A stretch of 64,000 nucleotides of DNA from Centrapalus pauciflorus (taxonomy: Eukaryota; Streptophyta; Magnoliopsida; Asterales; Asteraceae): assembly GCA_020465985.1 (NCBI GenBank), contig JAANYP010001767.1:239913-303912 (forward strand), in the 5' to 3' direction. Below the pieces are notes generated by a model. That model saw only the letters and a program-made list of their open reading frames with translations. It had not been told where the DNA came from and did not search any database. The position numbers and the translations under genes were made by a program. Below are positions 1 through 11,137 of this stretch, one piece after another (positions within the stretch are counted from its first letter, which is position 1; every line of letters begins with the position of its first letter).

Positions 1-264
1 CTGTCTTGTAAACAGTGAGTTCATCTTAGTAAGTGTATTCGTTGTATCTAGTCGGAGTGTGTCTTAGATTAGTTAAACATCTGTTGTTTCTGTCATCTCA
101 ACTTGAACCATTCTACAATTCAGGCTTGTTTGTAATTAACACTTGTTGATAATATACATAAACATTGTGAAAAGTTTGTTGAGTTTTAAATAGTTGTATT
201 CACCCCCCCCCCCCCCCCTCTACAGCTTAGAGCAACATACTAGGGAAACCTTTTGGGACCTACA
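1..264 (+). mobile_element. 3' end of a family-B copia LTR
   Basis: This stretch matches the last quarter of the two LTRs of copia B (ending at 36724 and 49242). It shares the CTTGTAAACA-AGTGAGT block, the run of C before CTCTACAGCTTA, and the terminal GGGACCTACA. The body of this element lies left of the window. It ends with CA exactly where the 5' LTR remnant of copia A resumes, so it is read as the 3' end of an element inserted into that LTR. It is too short to show TATA or coding features. Confidence 0.8.
203..218 (+). repeat. C16 homopolymer in LTR
   Basis: Sixteen consecutive C residues stand where the other family-B LTRs have only about six or seven, just before CTCTACAGCTTA. This is a slippage expansion, or possibly a base-calling error. 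Confidence 0.9.
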
Positions 265-319
265 TTGAATTTTCCGCAAAGTTTTAAATTAACCTAGCAA
301 GGGTATAGAAAACCCAACA
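265..319 (+). repeat. Copia A 5' LTR remnant
   Basis: About 55 bases match the end of the 3' LTR (15498-15552) with one or two differences, including the ending AAACCCAACA. Everything upstream in this LTR was displaced by the family-B element ending at 264. Confidence 0.85.
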
Positions 320-320
320 G

Positions 321-333
321 TGGTATCAAAGCC
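321..333 (+). other. Copia A primer binding site
   Basis: TGGTATCAAAGCC lies one base after the LTR end. It differs at one position from the usual copia site complementary to the 3' end of initiator methionine tRNA. Minus-strand DNA synthesis would start here. Confidence 0.85.
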
Positions 334-1882
334 AGTTAACCTAACGAGCTTTGCACTAATTTTGAGAGATGAGTTTCGAAAGTTAGTTTAATTCTTTCGA
401 AAATTTGTATTTAATTATTTTCCGATTTTTTTAATTTAATTTTAATTTGAGTTTTATTTTTTTAATTAACTTGTTTAAATGTAAAAATTAATATTAAAAA
501 GTATAAATAATATCCGAAAATTATTTTATTACATTTATCCAAAATTTTTATAAATTTTCGGAATTTTGGATAATTAGTTTAACCTTAAAAATAGTTTTTA
601 ATATTAAATTAATTATTTAAATTATGAAAAAAAATAGTTTTTCAAATATTTTTCAAAGATTCGGAACTTTTAAAAGGATAATTCCGAATTATTAAATAAA
701 TAATTATTTTAAAATTTTAGGATTTTGTTAATTTAATTAAGGATTTGATTTTTAGGATTTTAGATAAACATGCCTTAGAGATAAGTTTGATTTTCTAGGT
801 TAATCCTAAATGCTATTTATCTAGATGTTGCCTTAATTTAAATTAAGTGCTTATCCTAAAGGTTTTAGAAAATTATAATTTATTAGGATAAACTTGTATT
901 ATCCTAGGTTTAAATTTTGAGGATTTATATGGTTATATATATAGGTTTCAGATTTAATATATATAGTTGATAATTAAAAGTTTCTTATTTAATCTATTTA
1001 TTAAAACTGAAAAAATATATATAAATATAAATATTAATTTAAACCCTAACATTTTAAATTGTTTAAGATATACCCTGTATTTTAAAATGTTTAAAATAAA
1101 CCCCTTAATTTTAAATGTTTAAAATTAAACCCTAAGATTTAAAAGACATTTATATATGTATTATTGATTATATATATATATCATTTAAATCTAATTACAT
1201 CGTCAGTCAATTGATAAATCGGCTCACCCATAGTGAACAAACTATGAACGAGGTATAAGGCGGGTCGCTCTGCTTCCCTAAAGGAATAGGTTTTTAACAG
1301 CTTCGCGCTGACCTGCCTCCTCCGCTTCGCTGTGTGTTCAATGGAGCTACCGAGGACTTTTGATAGGATGATGTTCAGATTAAAAGTATAATCTAAAGTA
1401 CTAAAAGAAAATCCCGTTTTAGATATATCAAAAGTGAATTAGTATGCTAACCCATGAAAAATGCACATCTCTTATATGTACCGTTAGTGGAGTGTGTGTG
1501 GTTTACCGGCACACTAATGTGAGGACATATTAGGGTGTGATGTAGGACTCGCGATTCCCGGACTGATCCATGTCGGGTCTTACGCAGTTTTGCATGGTTA
1601 GATTTACCATCTTGTCTGTGATCCTCGGCACCCCAGTCACGGATAGGAAATGAGCATAACTGAGTTTAACATGCCATTGACAATATACAATGAATCTCAA
1701 AAGATCTAGGAATTTCATAGAGATTGAAATCGACAAGAGTTTTGTCCACCTAAAATAAATTCGCGGCGTGATTACAGCTACCCTTTTCATAAATTGAATC
1801 GAAAATATGGATCCTAGCCTTAATTCAGATTGGGTAAATTTTTTAAGGAATACTTCATACTAACTAAAACTTTATCACACAG
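334..1882 (+). other. Copia A leader, non-coding
   Basis: This 1.5-kb untranslated leader lies between the primer site and gag. Most of it is extremely AT-rich. The exception is a GC-richer patch around 1250-1350 with CTTCGCGCTG and CCGCTTCGCTG, which could fold as RNA. I see no coding sequence here; the short minus-strand reading frame at 1530-1790 resembles nothing I know. Confidence 0.6.
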
Positions 1883-2660
1883 ATGTCTACTTCTAATGAT
1901 ACACCCACTCCTGCTCCCAACCACGCATCCAGCTTCTCACTCCTTTCCGTTCTGGGTAGGGAAAAGTTATCTGGTCCGAACTATGTGGACAGGATGAGAA
2001 ACCTCAGGTTTACGCTGAGGAATGAGAACAAAGAGTATGTTCTCGTCATCCATGGTTCCTGAGCTTGCTAAAGCCTTTGAGAATACATGGGCCTTTGAGA
2101 TGAATCAGCAGCTTAAGGAGATGTTCTTGGCTAAGGCGAGCAAAGAGCGCCTTGATGTGGTAAGATCCCTCATGGCTTGCAAGCCGAAACCTGAAGCTTC
2201 TATCTGTCTTTCGTCCTTGAGATGAAGGGGTACTTCGATAGGCTGGAGGCACTCAATATGGTGTTCGACTCTGAATTTTTCACCAATATTATTATTTCTA
2301 GATTGCCCGCTATTTATAATAAGTTTGTACTCTCCTATCAAATGAATATGAATAAGGAGACGTCATCATGGAACTGCATAATCTGCTCCGAACCGCTGAA
2401 CATGACATCAAGAAAGATGAGACCCCTATGGCCCCTATGCTGACTGTCGGTAAGGCTTCAAAGAAACGAAAGTCCTCCTGGAAGGCCCCAAAAGGAAAGT
2501 CCAAGAAAGGGTCTCAAGGGAAAACAGAGTCCGGAATGTGCCTGTAAAAGACCCGAAGGAAGCAGTATGCTTTTAATGCAATGGCAAGGGGCACTGGAAG
2601 CGAAGTTGCCCAGCATATCTTAAGGACCTTAAGGACAGTAAGGTCGAAAAGGCTAGCACT
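1883..2660 (+). pseudogene. gag: Copia A gag, degenerate
   Basis: Gag is the structural protein of the virus-like particle. An ATG at 1883 opens a frame with a copia-gag-like N-terminus (about 58 residues, including GREKLSGPNYVDRMRNLRF). It stops near 2060 and the homology continues in other frames. A zinc knuckle remnant lies near 2568-2612: it still shows GKGHWKRSC, but an in-frame TAA follows the first cysteine codon. At least one frameshift and several stops make it non-functional. Confidence 0.7.
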
Positions 2661-2666
2661 TCAGGT

Positions 2667-3921
2667 ATGTTCATGATCGAACTCCATAACACTTCTATCT
2701 CTAATTCATGGGTTCTTGATACAGGATGTGGTACTCACATTTGCTTTGTATTGCGGGGACTAAGGGAAAGTAGAAGTCTGAAGCATGGGGAGCTGAACCT
2801 AATCATGGGAAATCGAAAGATCACGCCTCTGAAGAAAGTCAGAAGGTTCTAGCTCGTGCTTAGATCAGGAGTAGAGATTAGTTTAAATAAGTGTTGTTAT
2901 TCACCCGATATGAATCGGTACATCATTTCTCTATTTTCCTTGTATATGGATGGATACACTTTTAGCTTTGATAATAATAATGGAAATATTTTGGTTTATT
3001 TGAAAGATGTTTCTATATTCAAAGCTTGTCCTAATAATGGCATATATGAATCTGTTGAGTGTGATGACAATCTATTAATTAATGTTGATTTTAACGAAAT
3101 TGATAAGTCCAAATTGTGGCACTGTCGTTTTGGGCACATTAACAAGAAACGTATCGCCCAATTCCAAAAGGATGGAGTGTTGGAATCATTCGACCTAAAA
3201 TCGGATGATGTATGTGAATCTTGTTTACAAGACAAGATGGCAAAATCACCATTCACATGAATGTATGAAAGATGCGAAGGACTATTGGACTTGGTCCACA
3301 CAGATGTATGTGGGCCATTCCGAAGTGCTACAAAAGGGGAAAATCGGTATTATGTCACCTTTACAGATGAATATAGTAGATATGGATATGTTTATCTGAT
3401 TAAACATAAGTCCGACACTTTTGAGACATTCAAAAGATATCAAAGTGAAGTGGAGAATCAACTGGGCAGAAAGATAAAGGTTCTCCGCTCCGACACGGGA
3501 GGAGAGTACCTTAGTATCGAGTTTTTCGATCATCTTAGAAACTGGGGAATAGTTTCCCAGTTAACTCCCACCCAGAACACCACAACTCAATGGAGTTGCA
3601 GAGAGGAGAAACAGGACCTTGATAGACATGATCCGATCTATGATGAGTCGAGCAACACTTCCGGTCTGTTTTTGGGGTTATGCAGTAGAAACAGCGGCAC
3701 ATATCCTAAATCTAGTACCCACTAAGAAGGTTTCAAAGACACCATACGAGATGTGGAAGGGAAAACGTCCATCCCTTAGTCACATCAAAATCTTGGGTTG
3801 TGAGGTTTCGTTAGACGAGAAACTCCTGACAAGCTCCCACAAAGATCTGCAAAGTGTCTGTTTATCGGTTAACCACAAGACTCTTTTGGATATTTGTTTT
3901 ACAGACCACTTGAAAATGTAG
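2667..3921 (+). pseudogene. pol: Copia A pol: protease, pre-integrase and integrase
   Basis: These are the N-terminal parts of Pol. The protease motif is VLDTGCGTHI near 2713. The GAG-pre-integrase domain shows LWHCRFGHINKKRIAQF near 3113 and CESCLQDKMAKSPF near 3215. The integrase begins with LVHTDVCGPF near 3292 and includes VLRSDTGGEYLS near 3480, which gives the two catalytic aspartates. The segment around 3560-3620, where the glutamate motif belongs, is damaged: a frameshift follows TPTQN. Stops at about 2850 and 3258 and further shifts near 3600 and 3720 break the gene. Confidence 0.8.
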
Positions 3922-5783
3922 TGTTTGTATCTCGAAGAGGATTGTTCCTCGAGAGGGAAATAATGTCTAAAGTGGACAGTGAGAGTAAGATCGATCTTGA
4001 TGATATTCAAGATTCTATCGATGAAGAACCAACTGCAAACACTGACCATCAACGTGAGGCTGAGATGCCTGTTGAACCTAATGACATATCCTTACCATTG
4101 TGCAGATCCAGTAGAGTTAGCAATCCACCTGAATTCTACTATGGTTTCCATATTGAACAGGATGATATGAGTAGTGACAGTACACAAGTCAACTTAGACG
4201 AACCAGCTAACTACCGGGAAGCGATGGCAGGCCCTGAGGCAACCAAGTGGAAGGACGCTATGGATAGCGAGATTGAATCCATATATGGCAACCAAGTCTG
4301 TAACTTGGTTGATCCCACACCCGGTCTGAAGACGGTGTGTTATAAGTGGATATTCAAGAAGAAAACGAATATGAACGAAAAAGTGCACACTTACAAAGCC
4401 AGACTGCTGGCAAAGGGCTATACTCAAACCTACGGGATTGATTATGAGGTAACCTTCTCACCAGTAGCTAAGATTAAATCTATCAGGATAGTGCTAGCCA
4501 TAGCTGCATTTCATGACTATGAAATTTGGCAGATGGATGTCAAAACCGCTTTCCTTAACAGGAAACTAACAGAGGATGTGTTTATGACACAACCCCAAGG
4601 TTTTGTAGACGCAAAGTACCCTAAGAAAGTGTGTATGCTTCAGATTTCCAATTATGGACTTAAGCAAGCTTCTCGAAGCTGGAATCTTTGCTTTCATGAG
4701 AAAATCACAGAGTTTGGATTTTCTAGAAGCGAAGATGAGTCCAGCATATATGTCAAGGTTAGTGAGAGCACTGTAGTGTTCCTGGTATTGTATGATGATG
4801 ACAAATTACTCATACGAAACGACATCCCAACATTACAAAGTGTAAAAGATTGGTTGGGAAGATGTTTCCCTATGAAGGATCAAGGAGATGCAGCTTTTAT
4901 TCTAGGTATAAAGATTTATAGGGATAGAACGAGACGTCTAATAGGACTGAGCCAGGATACGTACTTGGACAAAATACTGAAAAGGTTCATTATGGAGAAG
5001 TCTAAGAAAGGGAACCTTCCCTTTGCTCATGTCATAACGATTAGTAAAGACATGATTCCGAAGACACAGGAGGAACGAGACAGAATGAGTCGAGTTCCAT
5101 ATGCTTCGGTCATAGGATCTATAATGTATGCCATGACATGTACAAGGCCTGATGTCTCATTTGCTCTGAGCATGGTGAGTCGACATCAGTCGGACCCTGG
5201 TGAAGGTCATTGGACGGCGGTCAACTACATTCTAAAGTATTTAAGAAATACTAAGGACATGTTCTTGGTCTATGGTGGACAAGATGGACTCAAAGTAACT
5301 GGTTATTGCGATGCGAGTTTCCAAACAGATAGAGATAACTGTCAGGCACAGTCTGGTTGGGTTTTCTTATTGAACGAGGGAGCCGTGACGTGGAAGAGTT
5401 CGAAGAAGGAAACCGTGGCAGACTCTACTTGTGAATCAAAGTATATTGCGGCCTTAAAATCCTCAAAGGAAGCCATCTGGTTGAGGAATTTCATTGGAGA
5501 TCTTGGAGTTGTCCCAACGATTCAAGACCCCATCGAAATATTCGGCAACAACGAAAGTGTTGTTTCATTGACTAAAGAACCCAAGGATCATGGAAATTCC
5601 AAGAACGTTGATCAGAGGTACCATTTTGTTCGTAGCAAGGTTGAAGAAGGACATGTGATTGTGAAGAGAGTGCGATCAGAGGAGAATCCAGCTGATCCAT
5701 TCACAAAGCCACTTTCTCAACCGAAACACTATAGTCATGCTGTTAGCATAGGATTACGAGATGATGTAAAGTTTAGTAGTTAG
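3894..5783 (+). pseudogene. pol: Copia A pol: reverse transcriptase and RNase H
   Basis: A 629-codon open stretch carries the C-terminal half of copia Pol. The ATG at 3894 is only the first in an open frame, not a true start. RT motifs are visible: WQMDVKTAFLN near residue 213 and YGLKQASRSWN near 258. The catalytic box near residue 300 reads LYDDDKLL where copia enzymes have YVDD, so the valine is replaced by aspartate. RNase H follows with YCDASFQTDRDN, ADSTCESKYIAALKSSKEAIW and the C-terminal NPADPFTKPL. This is the best preserved part of the element, but the upstream breaks and the altered box argue against function. Confidence 0.85.
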
Positions 5784-6081
5784 TTTGAGTTTGAAACATT
5801 GTAACAATGATTTGAAATTGTAATAGATTTGGTAATTAAATAATGGAGATTTATTTATTTGCAAAGTGCTACCATCTTCTATTAGTTTATCTTTGTGTTT
5901 CCTTTTGCATGTTTAGAACCAACTTCCAGAACAATTAATTTTATTCAAATTTCTCAGTCGTTCGGACTACCGGGAGTTAGTGTTGAATTAAGACTGTCGT
6001 GGAATGTTAGTAGATTGTCAAGAGTTTGACATAGAATAGAGATTGCTGCAACATTAATGTACTTAATAGAGATTTAAGTAT
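5784..6081 (+). other. Copia A sequence after pol
   Basis: This is the untranslated tail of copia A up to the gypsy insertion point. It holds no reading frame or recognisable motif. It continues at 14239 on the far side of the gypsy. Confidence 0.6.
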
Positions 6082-6086
6082 AGGGC
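6082..6086 (+). repeat. 5-bp target duplication, left copy (AGGGC)
   Basis: AGGGC lies directly before the TGATATTGTC start of the gypsy LTR. It recurs directly after the LTR end at 14234-14238, which is the normal mark of integrase-mediated insertion. Confidence 0.9.
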
Positions 6087-6299
6087 TGATATTGTCTTAT
6101 TTATGCATATATTTATGCAACAATATCATTCTTTTTATGCGCTTAAACATATAAGTTATGATGGTAAAAGTTCATTTTCTTGTTATTTTTATTTGCAGGT
6201 TTAATTGAGTACAAGACAATAGAATAACATGATTATTTCAGCTTAAAGTGAAAAATATGAGAGCATGCTAGGAGGTCCAAAGAAAGTTCAAGATTTGAG
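6087..6299 (+). repeat. Athila 5' LTR, first 213 bases
   Basis: It aligns with the start of the 3' LTR (11138-11348) with roughly 15 differences by eye, up to AAGTTCAAGATTTGAG. After that the two copies part completely. The break marks the left edge of the inserted filler. Confidence 0.85.
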
Positions 6300-7478
6300 A
6301 GAAGCTTTTTCCTATACTATAGTTGCAAGTCTATTGTTCTCTTTCGGAATTAGGTGAAACAAAGCTTCAAACAAAGAGGTTGGGCTGTTCACTTCATTGA
6401 TTTGACTTCACTTTACTTAAGATTAAAGAGAGGGGCCGGGCGGGCAGTAAAGGCTCATTTAGTAGACAGCGAGCGAGCAGCACGCACCTACTCCTATCCA
6501 AATGAAAAGCAGCAAGCTTAACTTGAATTGAAGAAGCGAGCCTCTATCAGAGAAAGGAAAGCCGTTACGCGTTAGCGCATCCGTTTTCTTGTTCGTTAGT
6601 GCCCTTCCTTCAGCTGGCTTCGCCTTATCTATTCATCTCTTTTTTCAAATAGAGATTTGGGGATCTCTCTTGTTCATAGATCTTGAAACCAGATCTATCT
6701 CCGGAAGAACCAACACTTAAAGAGTGTAAGCAACTGAAGGTTCCCACCCTGTCCCCGACATTGTTCTCCGACGATGTCCCCTGGGCGAAAGGGGGCACCA
6801 TTCTCTTTCTTTCTTCAATCGTTCCGATCAGGACAAGTGGGTTGGTTCGTTTCGTCCTCCTATCTACGCAATTCTCTGTCTTCGTTCGTGATCATGTTGG
6901 GCGAAAGGTAGTTATAGAGGAGCGGCTGTGAAAGGGCTCTTCCCCCCTTTCCATTGAAGTAGGGAGGGCTTCCTTCCCCACCATTCCGGCCTATTATTGA
7001 TAGGGATTTTACCGATGCTGAAGGTAGCTTGCTTACCAAGCCACCCACTTGAGAAGCTGGTCGCTAGAAAGAAGCGACGAGGAAGCAAAGCTGTCTACGA
7101 AGCTTTGCTTCTCCCCCTGTAGTCGTAATACTCGGCTTGTCGCTACTTTGATTCAAAAGGTAACCGATGGTTCCCGACTTTCTTTGGTTTCCGCAACCGT
7201 AACCATTTTTCCGATTACATAAACCTTTTTTTTAATAGCGATACGCTATAAAAAAAGTGAAGGATAAGCTACCAATCTAGAAGCGGTAGCTTCCCGCCTC
7301 CTTCATTCCTACTGCCTCCTTCAGTGAGAAGTTCCCTTCCTTTTTATAAAAAAAATGCCTGATTGGTCTGCTCAGCAAACGTACAAAGTGGACCGCTGTT
7401 TGGCTGACCCCCTTCTCCCCATTCGGGTTGGGTTGACCCAGAAGTACAGTAAGAAGGAATGGAACCGCTTGCATGGTC
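6300..7478 (+). other. Plant-mitochondrion-like DNA filler
   Basis: About 1.2 kb here differs sharply from its surroundings. It is much richer in G and C and lacks retroelement motifs. It reads like plant mitochondrial intergenic DNA, for example CCTTCCTTCAGCTGGCTTCG, CTTCTCCCCCTGTAGTCG and the inverted AGCGATACGCTATAAAAAAA stretch. Its edges are the truncated LTR and the RT coding sequence. An 82-codon frame at 6683-6931 has no function I recognise. The organelle origin is judged from composition and memory of style, not from an alignment; chloroplast or another nuclear repeat remain possible. Confidence 0.55.
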
Positions 7479-8160
7479 ACTGGATGGAGGGTATGCATAG
7501 ATTATCGGAAACTTAATGATGCTACCCGAAAGGACCACTTTCCTCTTCCCTTCATTGACTAGATGTTAGAGAGACTAGTAGGGAATGGGTTCTACTGCTT
7601 CCTTGATGGTTTCTCTGGCTACATTCAGATTCCTATCAACCCAAAGGATGAGGAGAAGACCACCTTCACCTGTCCTTTCAGGACCTTTGCTTACAGGCGG
7701 ATGCCTTTTGGTTTCTGCAACGCTCCTGCCACTTTCCAGTGTTGTATGACAGCCATCTTCCATGACATGATCGAGGATTGCATGGAGGTTTTCATGGACG
7801 ATTTTTCAGTATTCGGCAATTCCTTCGATTCATGTCTCTTGAACCTTGAGCGTATCCTGACTAGATGCGAGGAGTCTCACCTTGTGTTGAATTGGGAAAA
7901 TGGCACTGTATGGTTTGAGAAGGCATAGATCTCGGCCATAAAATCTCAAGTGTGGGAATGGAGGTCGAAAAATCCAAGATTGACGTGATTTCCAAACTCC
8001 TTCCACCCACGAATGTCAAAGCGGTTCGTAGGTTTTTGGGTCATGTCGGGTTCTATAGGCGCTTTATCAAAGATTTTTCAAAGATCGCCCGGCCTCTCAC
8101 CCAACTTCTCGTGAATCATGATACCACCAGATTGGTCCTCACCATTCGAGCTAATGTGTG
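7479..8160 (+). pseudogene. pol: Athila pol: reverse transcriptase, 5'-truncated
   Basis: RT homology starts abruptly at the filler edge with CIDYRKLNDATRKDHFPLP (near 7490). It continues with FLDGFSGYIQIPINPKDEEK and the catalytic box VFMDDFSVFG (near 7785). The thumb and connection follow in another frame, with FLGHVGFYRRFIKDFSKIARPL near 8030. An in-frame TAG at about 7560, a stop near 7926 and at least two frameshifts break it. The fingers part upstream of this point is absent. Confidence 0.85.
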
Positions 8161-8560
8161 ATGCTAGCGATTACGCGCTAGGAGCTAACCTGGGACAAAG
8201 AAAGAATAATCATTTTCAGCCTATCTACTATGCGATTCGCACTCTGACCGCGACCCAGGGACATTACACTACCACTGAAAAAGAGCTCCTAGCGGTAGTT
8301 TTTGCATTCGACAAGTTTCGTCAGTAATTGGTGCTTTCAAAGACCGTAGTCTATACTGGCCATTCTGCCCTCAAAAATCTATTTGCCAAGTAAGATGCAA
8401 AGCCGAGACGAATTCGTTGGATCCTATTCTTACAGGAATTCGAGATTGAGATCCGCGACAAAAAAGGGGCAGAAAACCTAGCTGCTGATCATCTCTCTCG
8501 GCTCGAGAACCCAACTCTCGAGGAGCTTAAGGAGTCTACCATCAAGGACACATTCCTTGA
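8118..8560 (+). pseudogene. pol: Athila pol: RNase H
   Basis: The fragment starts with LMCDASDYALGANLGQR, where the aspartate is the first catalytic residue. It includes YTTTEKELLAVVFAFDKFRQ with the catalytic glutamate, and then DKKGAENLAADHLSRLE near 8457-8505. A stop at 8325 follows FDKFRQ. The next piece carries the expected substrate-binding region with SALKNLF and another stop near 8390. Confidence 0.8.
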
Positions 8561-9881
8561 TGAGTTCTTACAGATGATCAAGTCCCGTGAGGATGATGAC
8601 CCATGGTTTGCTAGCATAGCAAATTACCTTGCAGCAGGTATCGTAGAAAAAGGGTTGACATACTAAAAGAAGCGACAGCTTTTAAGTGATTCCAAGTTCT
8701 ATCATTGGTATCCGCCCTATCTCTTCCATTTAGGTGCCGACTATGTGATGCGCCGTTGCGTGTTTGGTACTGATGCCAGACAAATCTTGAATGAATGTCA
8801 CCAAGGACTGACCGGAGGACACTTTGGGCCAAATTACACTGTGAAAAAGGTCTTACATTGTGGTTTCTATTGGCCCACTCTCTTCAAAGATGCTCATTCA
8901 ATGATCAAGACCTGTGATGCTTGTCAGCGTGCAGGCAATATCTCGAGAAGGGATGAGATGCCCCAACAAGGATTTCAGATTTGCGAGATCTTTGATGTAT
9001 GGGGCATCGACTTCATGGGTCCTTTCCCAACATCCCGTAACAACAAATACATACTCGTGGATGTAGATTATCTTTCGAAATGGGCTGAGGCAAAAGACCT
9101 CCCAACCAATGATGCCCGAGTAGTTGTAAATTTTCTTAAAAGCCTATTCTCTCGATTCGGTTGTCTTAAGGCACTGATTAGTGATCGCGGATCACATTTC
9201 TATAATCAGCAGTTGGAGAAGGTCCTGAAACGCTATGGAGTGAATCACAGGTTCTCGACGCCATATCACCCGCAAACGAGTGGGCAGGTCGAGAACACGA
9301 ATAGAGGACTTAAACTTATTCTCGAGCGCACTATTGGCTTCAACCCCAAATTGTGGTCTAACAAGCTTGAAGATTCGTTATGGGCATTCCGTACTGCCTA
9401 CAAAACTCCTACCGGCACGACACCATTTCGAATGGTTCATGGCAAAGCATGCCACCTTCCTCTTAAAATCGAGCACAAGGCATTCTGGGCCATGAAAATT
9501 GCAAATCTCGATTATCATGAGGCAGGAAAACACCGGTTTCTCCAGTTGAACGAGTTAGACGAGTTGAGGCTCCAAGCCTATGATAACTCGCGATTATATA
9601 AGGAGAGATCAAAGGTGTTCGATGATAGTCATCTGAAGACTGTCAAGGAGTTCAGACCAGGGGACAAAGTTCTATTATTTAAATCTCGTCTGAAACTCAC
9701 TCCTGGTAAGCTGAAATCGCGCTGGACTGGTCCTTATACAATCATTAAAGCTTCCCAATCTGGTTTCGTTGATCTCCAGTCTGATAGTCGCTTTTTTTGC
9801 GTTAACGGTCATCGTTTGAAGTTATACAATGAGGCAGAAGGACCCGAACAAGAGGAGGTCATGGACACCTTCCCCAAATAA
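8561..9881 (+). pseudogene. pol: Athila pol: integrase
   Basis: A 378-codon frame from the ATG at 8745 to 9881 holds nearly the whole integrase. It has the HHCC zinc domain (the histidines of NECHQGLTGGHFG and the cysteines of CDACQRAG) and the catalytic DDE core with FDVWGIDFMGPFP, ALISDRGSHF and SGQVENTNRGLKLI. The C-terminal GPY-like region is KSRWTGPYTIIKASQSGFVD. The 8561-8744 stretch joins it to RNase H and contains a TAA at about 8665. The ATG at 8745 is internal to Pol, so this is not an independent gene. The core itself is open. Confidence 0.85.
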
Positions 9882-11118
9882 TTAATTTTAGGGGCGAGTC
9901 GAGCTCAGGACTAGAAAATAAACAAGGCGCTCTCGGGTGGCAGCCCGAATCTATGTTTCTTTAAGTTTTATTTTAGTTTATTGTTGCCTTGCATTATCTT
10001 ACCTATTTTTGATCTTGTTCGTGTGTTTAGTCTAATGTGTGTTGCTTCAATTTTTGCAGGTTTATTGCTTTTCTTTGTCATGTGTTTTTTTTTCCTATTG
10101 ATGCTTGCTGATGTGATTTGACATCTACCGCCATTGTATCACCTTATTGCTGCTAACCCCAAGGGTTGTTCTTTCCATATATCTATGCTCTATCTGTGAT
10201 TACATTGGGGACAATGCAAATTTTTAAGTATGGGAAGGGGTTAAATACTTTAACCATTGTTTGTCATGTTAGTCTATCATCTCTATGCACTTAAATTTCT
10301 TTTATGTTAGCAAGTTCATACACTTCATTTGCATAGTGATGTTAAATAAGTGAGACTTTATCTGTGAAAAGCGTTTGTCTTTAACATCGTCGGTGAGCTT
10401 AGCTCTCATGTTGCAGTGTTTGTGGCTTTTTGCTGATTTTTAACTATTTTCTTGATCACTATGAACTCTAATGTCCTGGAAATTGCAAAAAGTCTTGCAT
10501 GTTATGTTAATCCCTGGGTTTATTGTCAGCGTGTTGGTATCCTGAGATACCATCTTAAATTGCAAACAGCTGAATTCTGGCAAAAGAGGTTAAGATTGAT
10601 TTTCTATAAAAAAAAATGTGATTAAGTAACTAAATGTGGCCTTTGGTTTTCGAACGAGTAAACTTCGAGGGGTGTTCTACACCTGATCACCTAAAACCAT
10701 CTCATTTGGGATCGCCCAAGTAGAAAGTTCGTTATATGGGATCCATCGAAAGTCACAGGTTTCTTGAATCCAATAAAAAAAAGGAAAAGAAAAAAAAACA
10801 AAAAGAAAAAGAAAAAAATCATCAATAAGCCTTGAGTCAGAAAAGTTTGAAGGAAAAAGTTTAATAAAGCATGCAAGGTTGAGTGATTTGTAGGTCAGAT
10901 GAGTTTAGTCAAGTGATTTTTGAATTCTGTTGGAGTCAGTGAAAAGTTAACACGGATTGGTACACATACATGTGCATGAATCTAAGTTGTCCTGTGTTTG
11001 TTGAAGCTGAGTTATTTTTGCAGGCGTCCCTTTTAATTGTTTGAGCTTCGTATGCGTCTGACTTGTGTATGCTTGTTTAATGTGTTTCTTTTGAGATGAT
11101 TTGTTAAGGACAAGCAAA
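9882..11118 (+). other. Athila region between pol and the 3' LTR
   Basis: This holds no env-like reading frame. It begins with GGGGCGAGTCGAGCTCAGGA and CTCTCGGGTGGCAGCCCGA, a conserved-looking block common just after integrase in this type of gypsy element. CTCGGGTGGCAGCCCGA can form a hairpin. A purine-rich stretch lies at 10768-10818. The rest is featureless T-rich DNA. Confidence 0.6.
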
Positions 11119-11137
11119 GTTTAAGTGTGGGAAGTTT
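11119..11137 (+). other. Athila polypurine tract
   Basis: The bases AAGTGTGGGAAG lie directly before the 3' LTR start at 11138. A purine tract in this place primes plus-strand DNA synthesis. Confidence 0.7.

Noticed and set aside
1530..1790. 86-codon minus-strand frame in the copia A leader
   Set aside because: No resemblance to any family; expected by chance in a long leader.
6683..6931. 82-codon frame in the organelle-like block as a mitochondrial gene
   Set aside because: No domain or motif recognised; the frame is short and begins in intergenic-looking DNA.
9882..11118. Env-like gene after the first Athila integrase
   Set aside because: No reading frame above about 60 codons, and no coding character.
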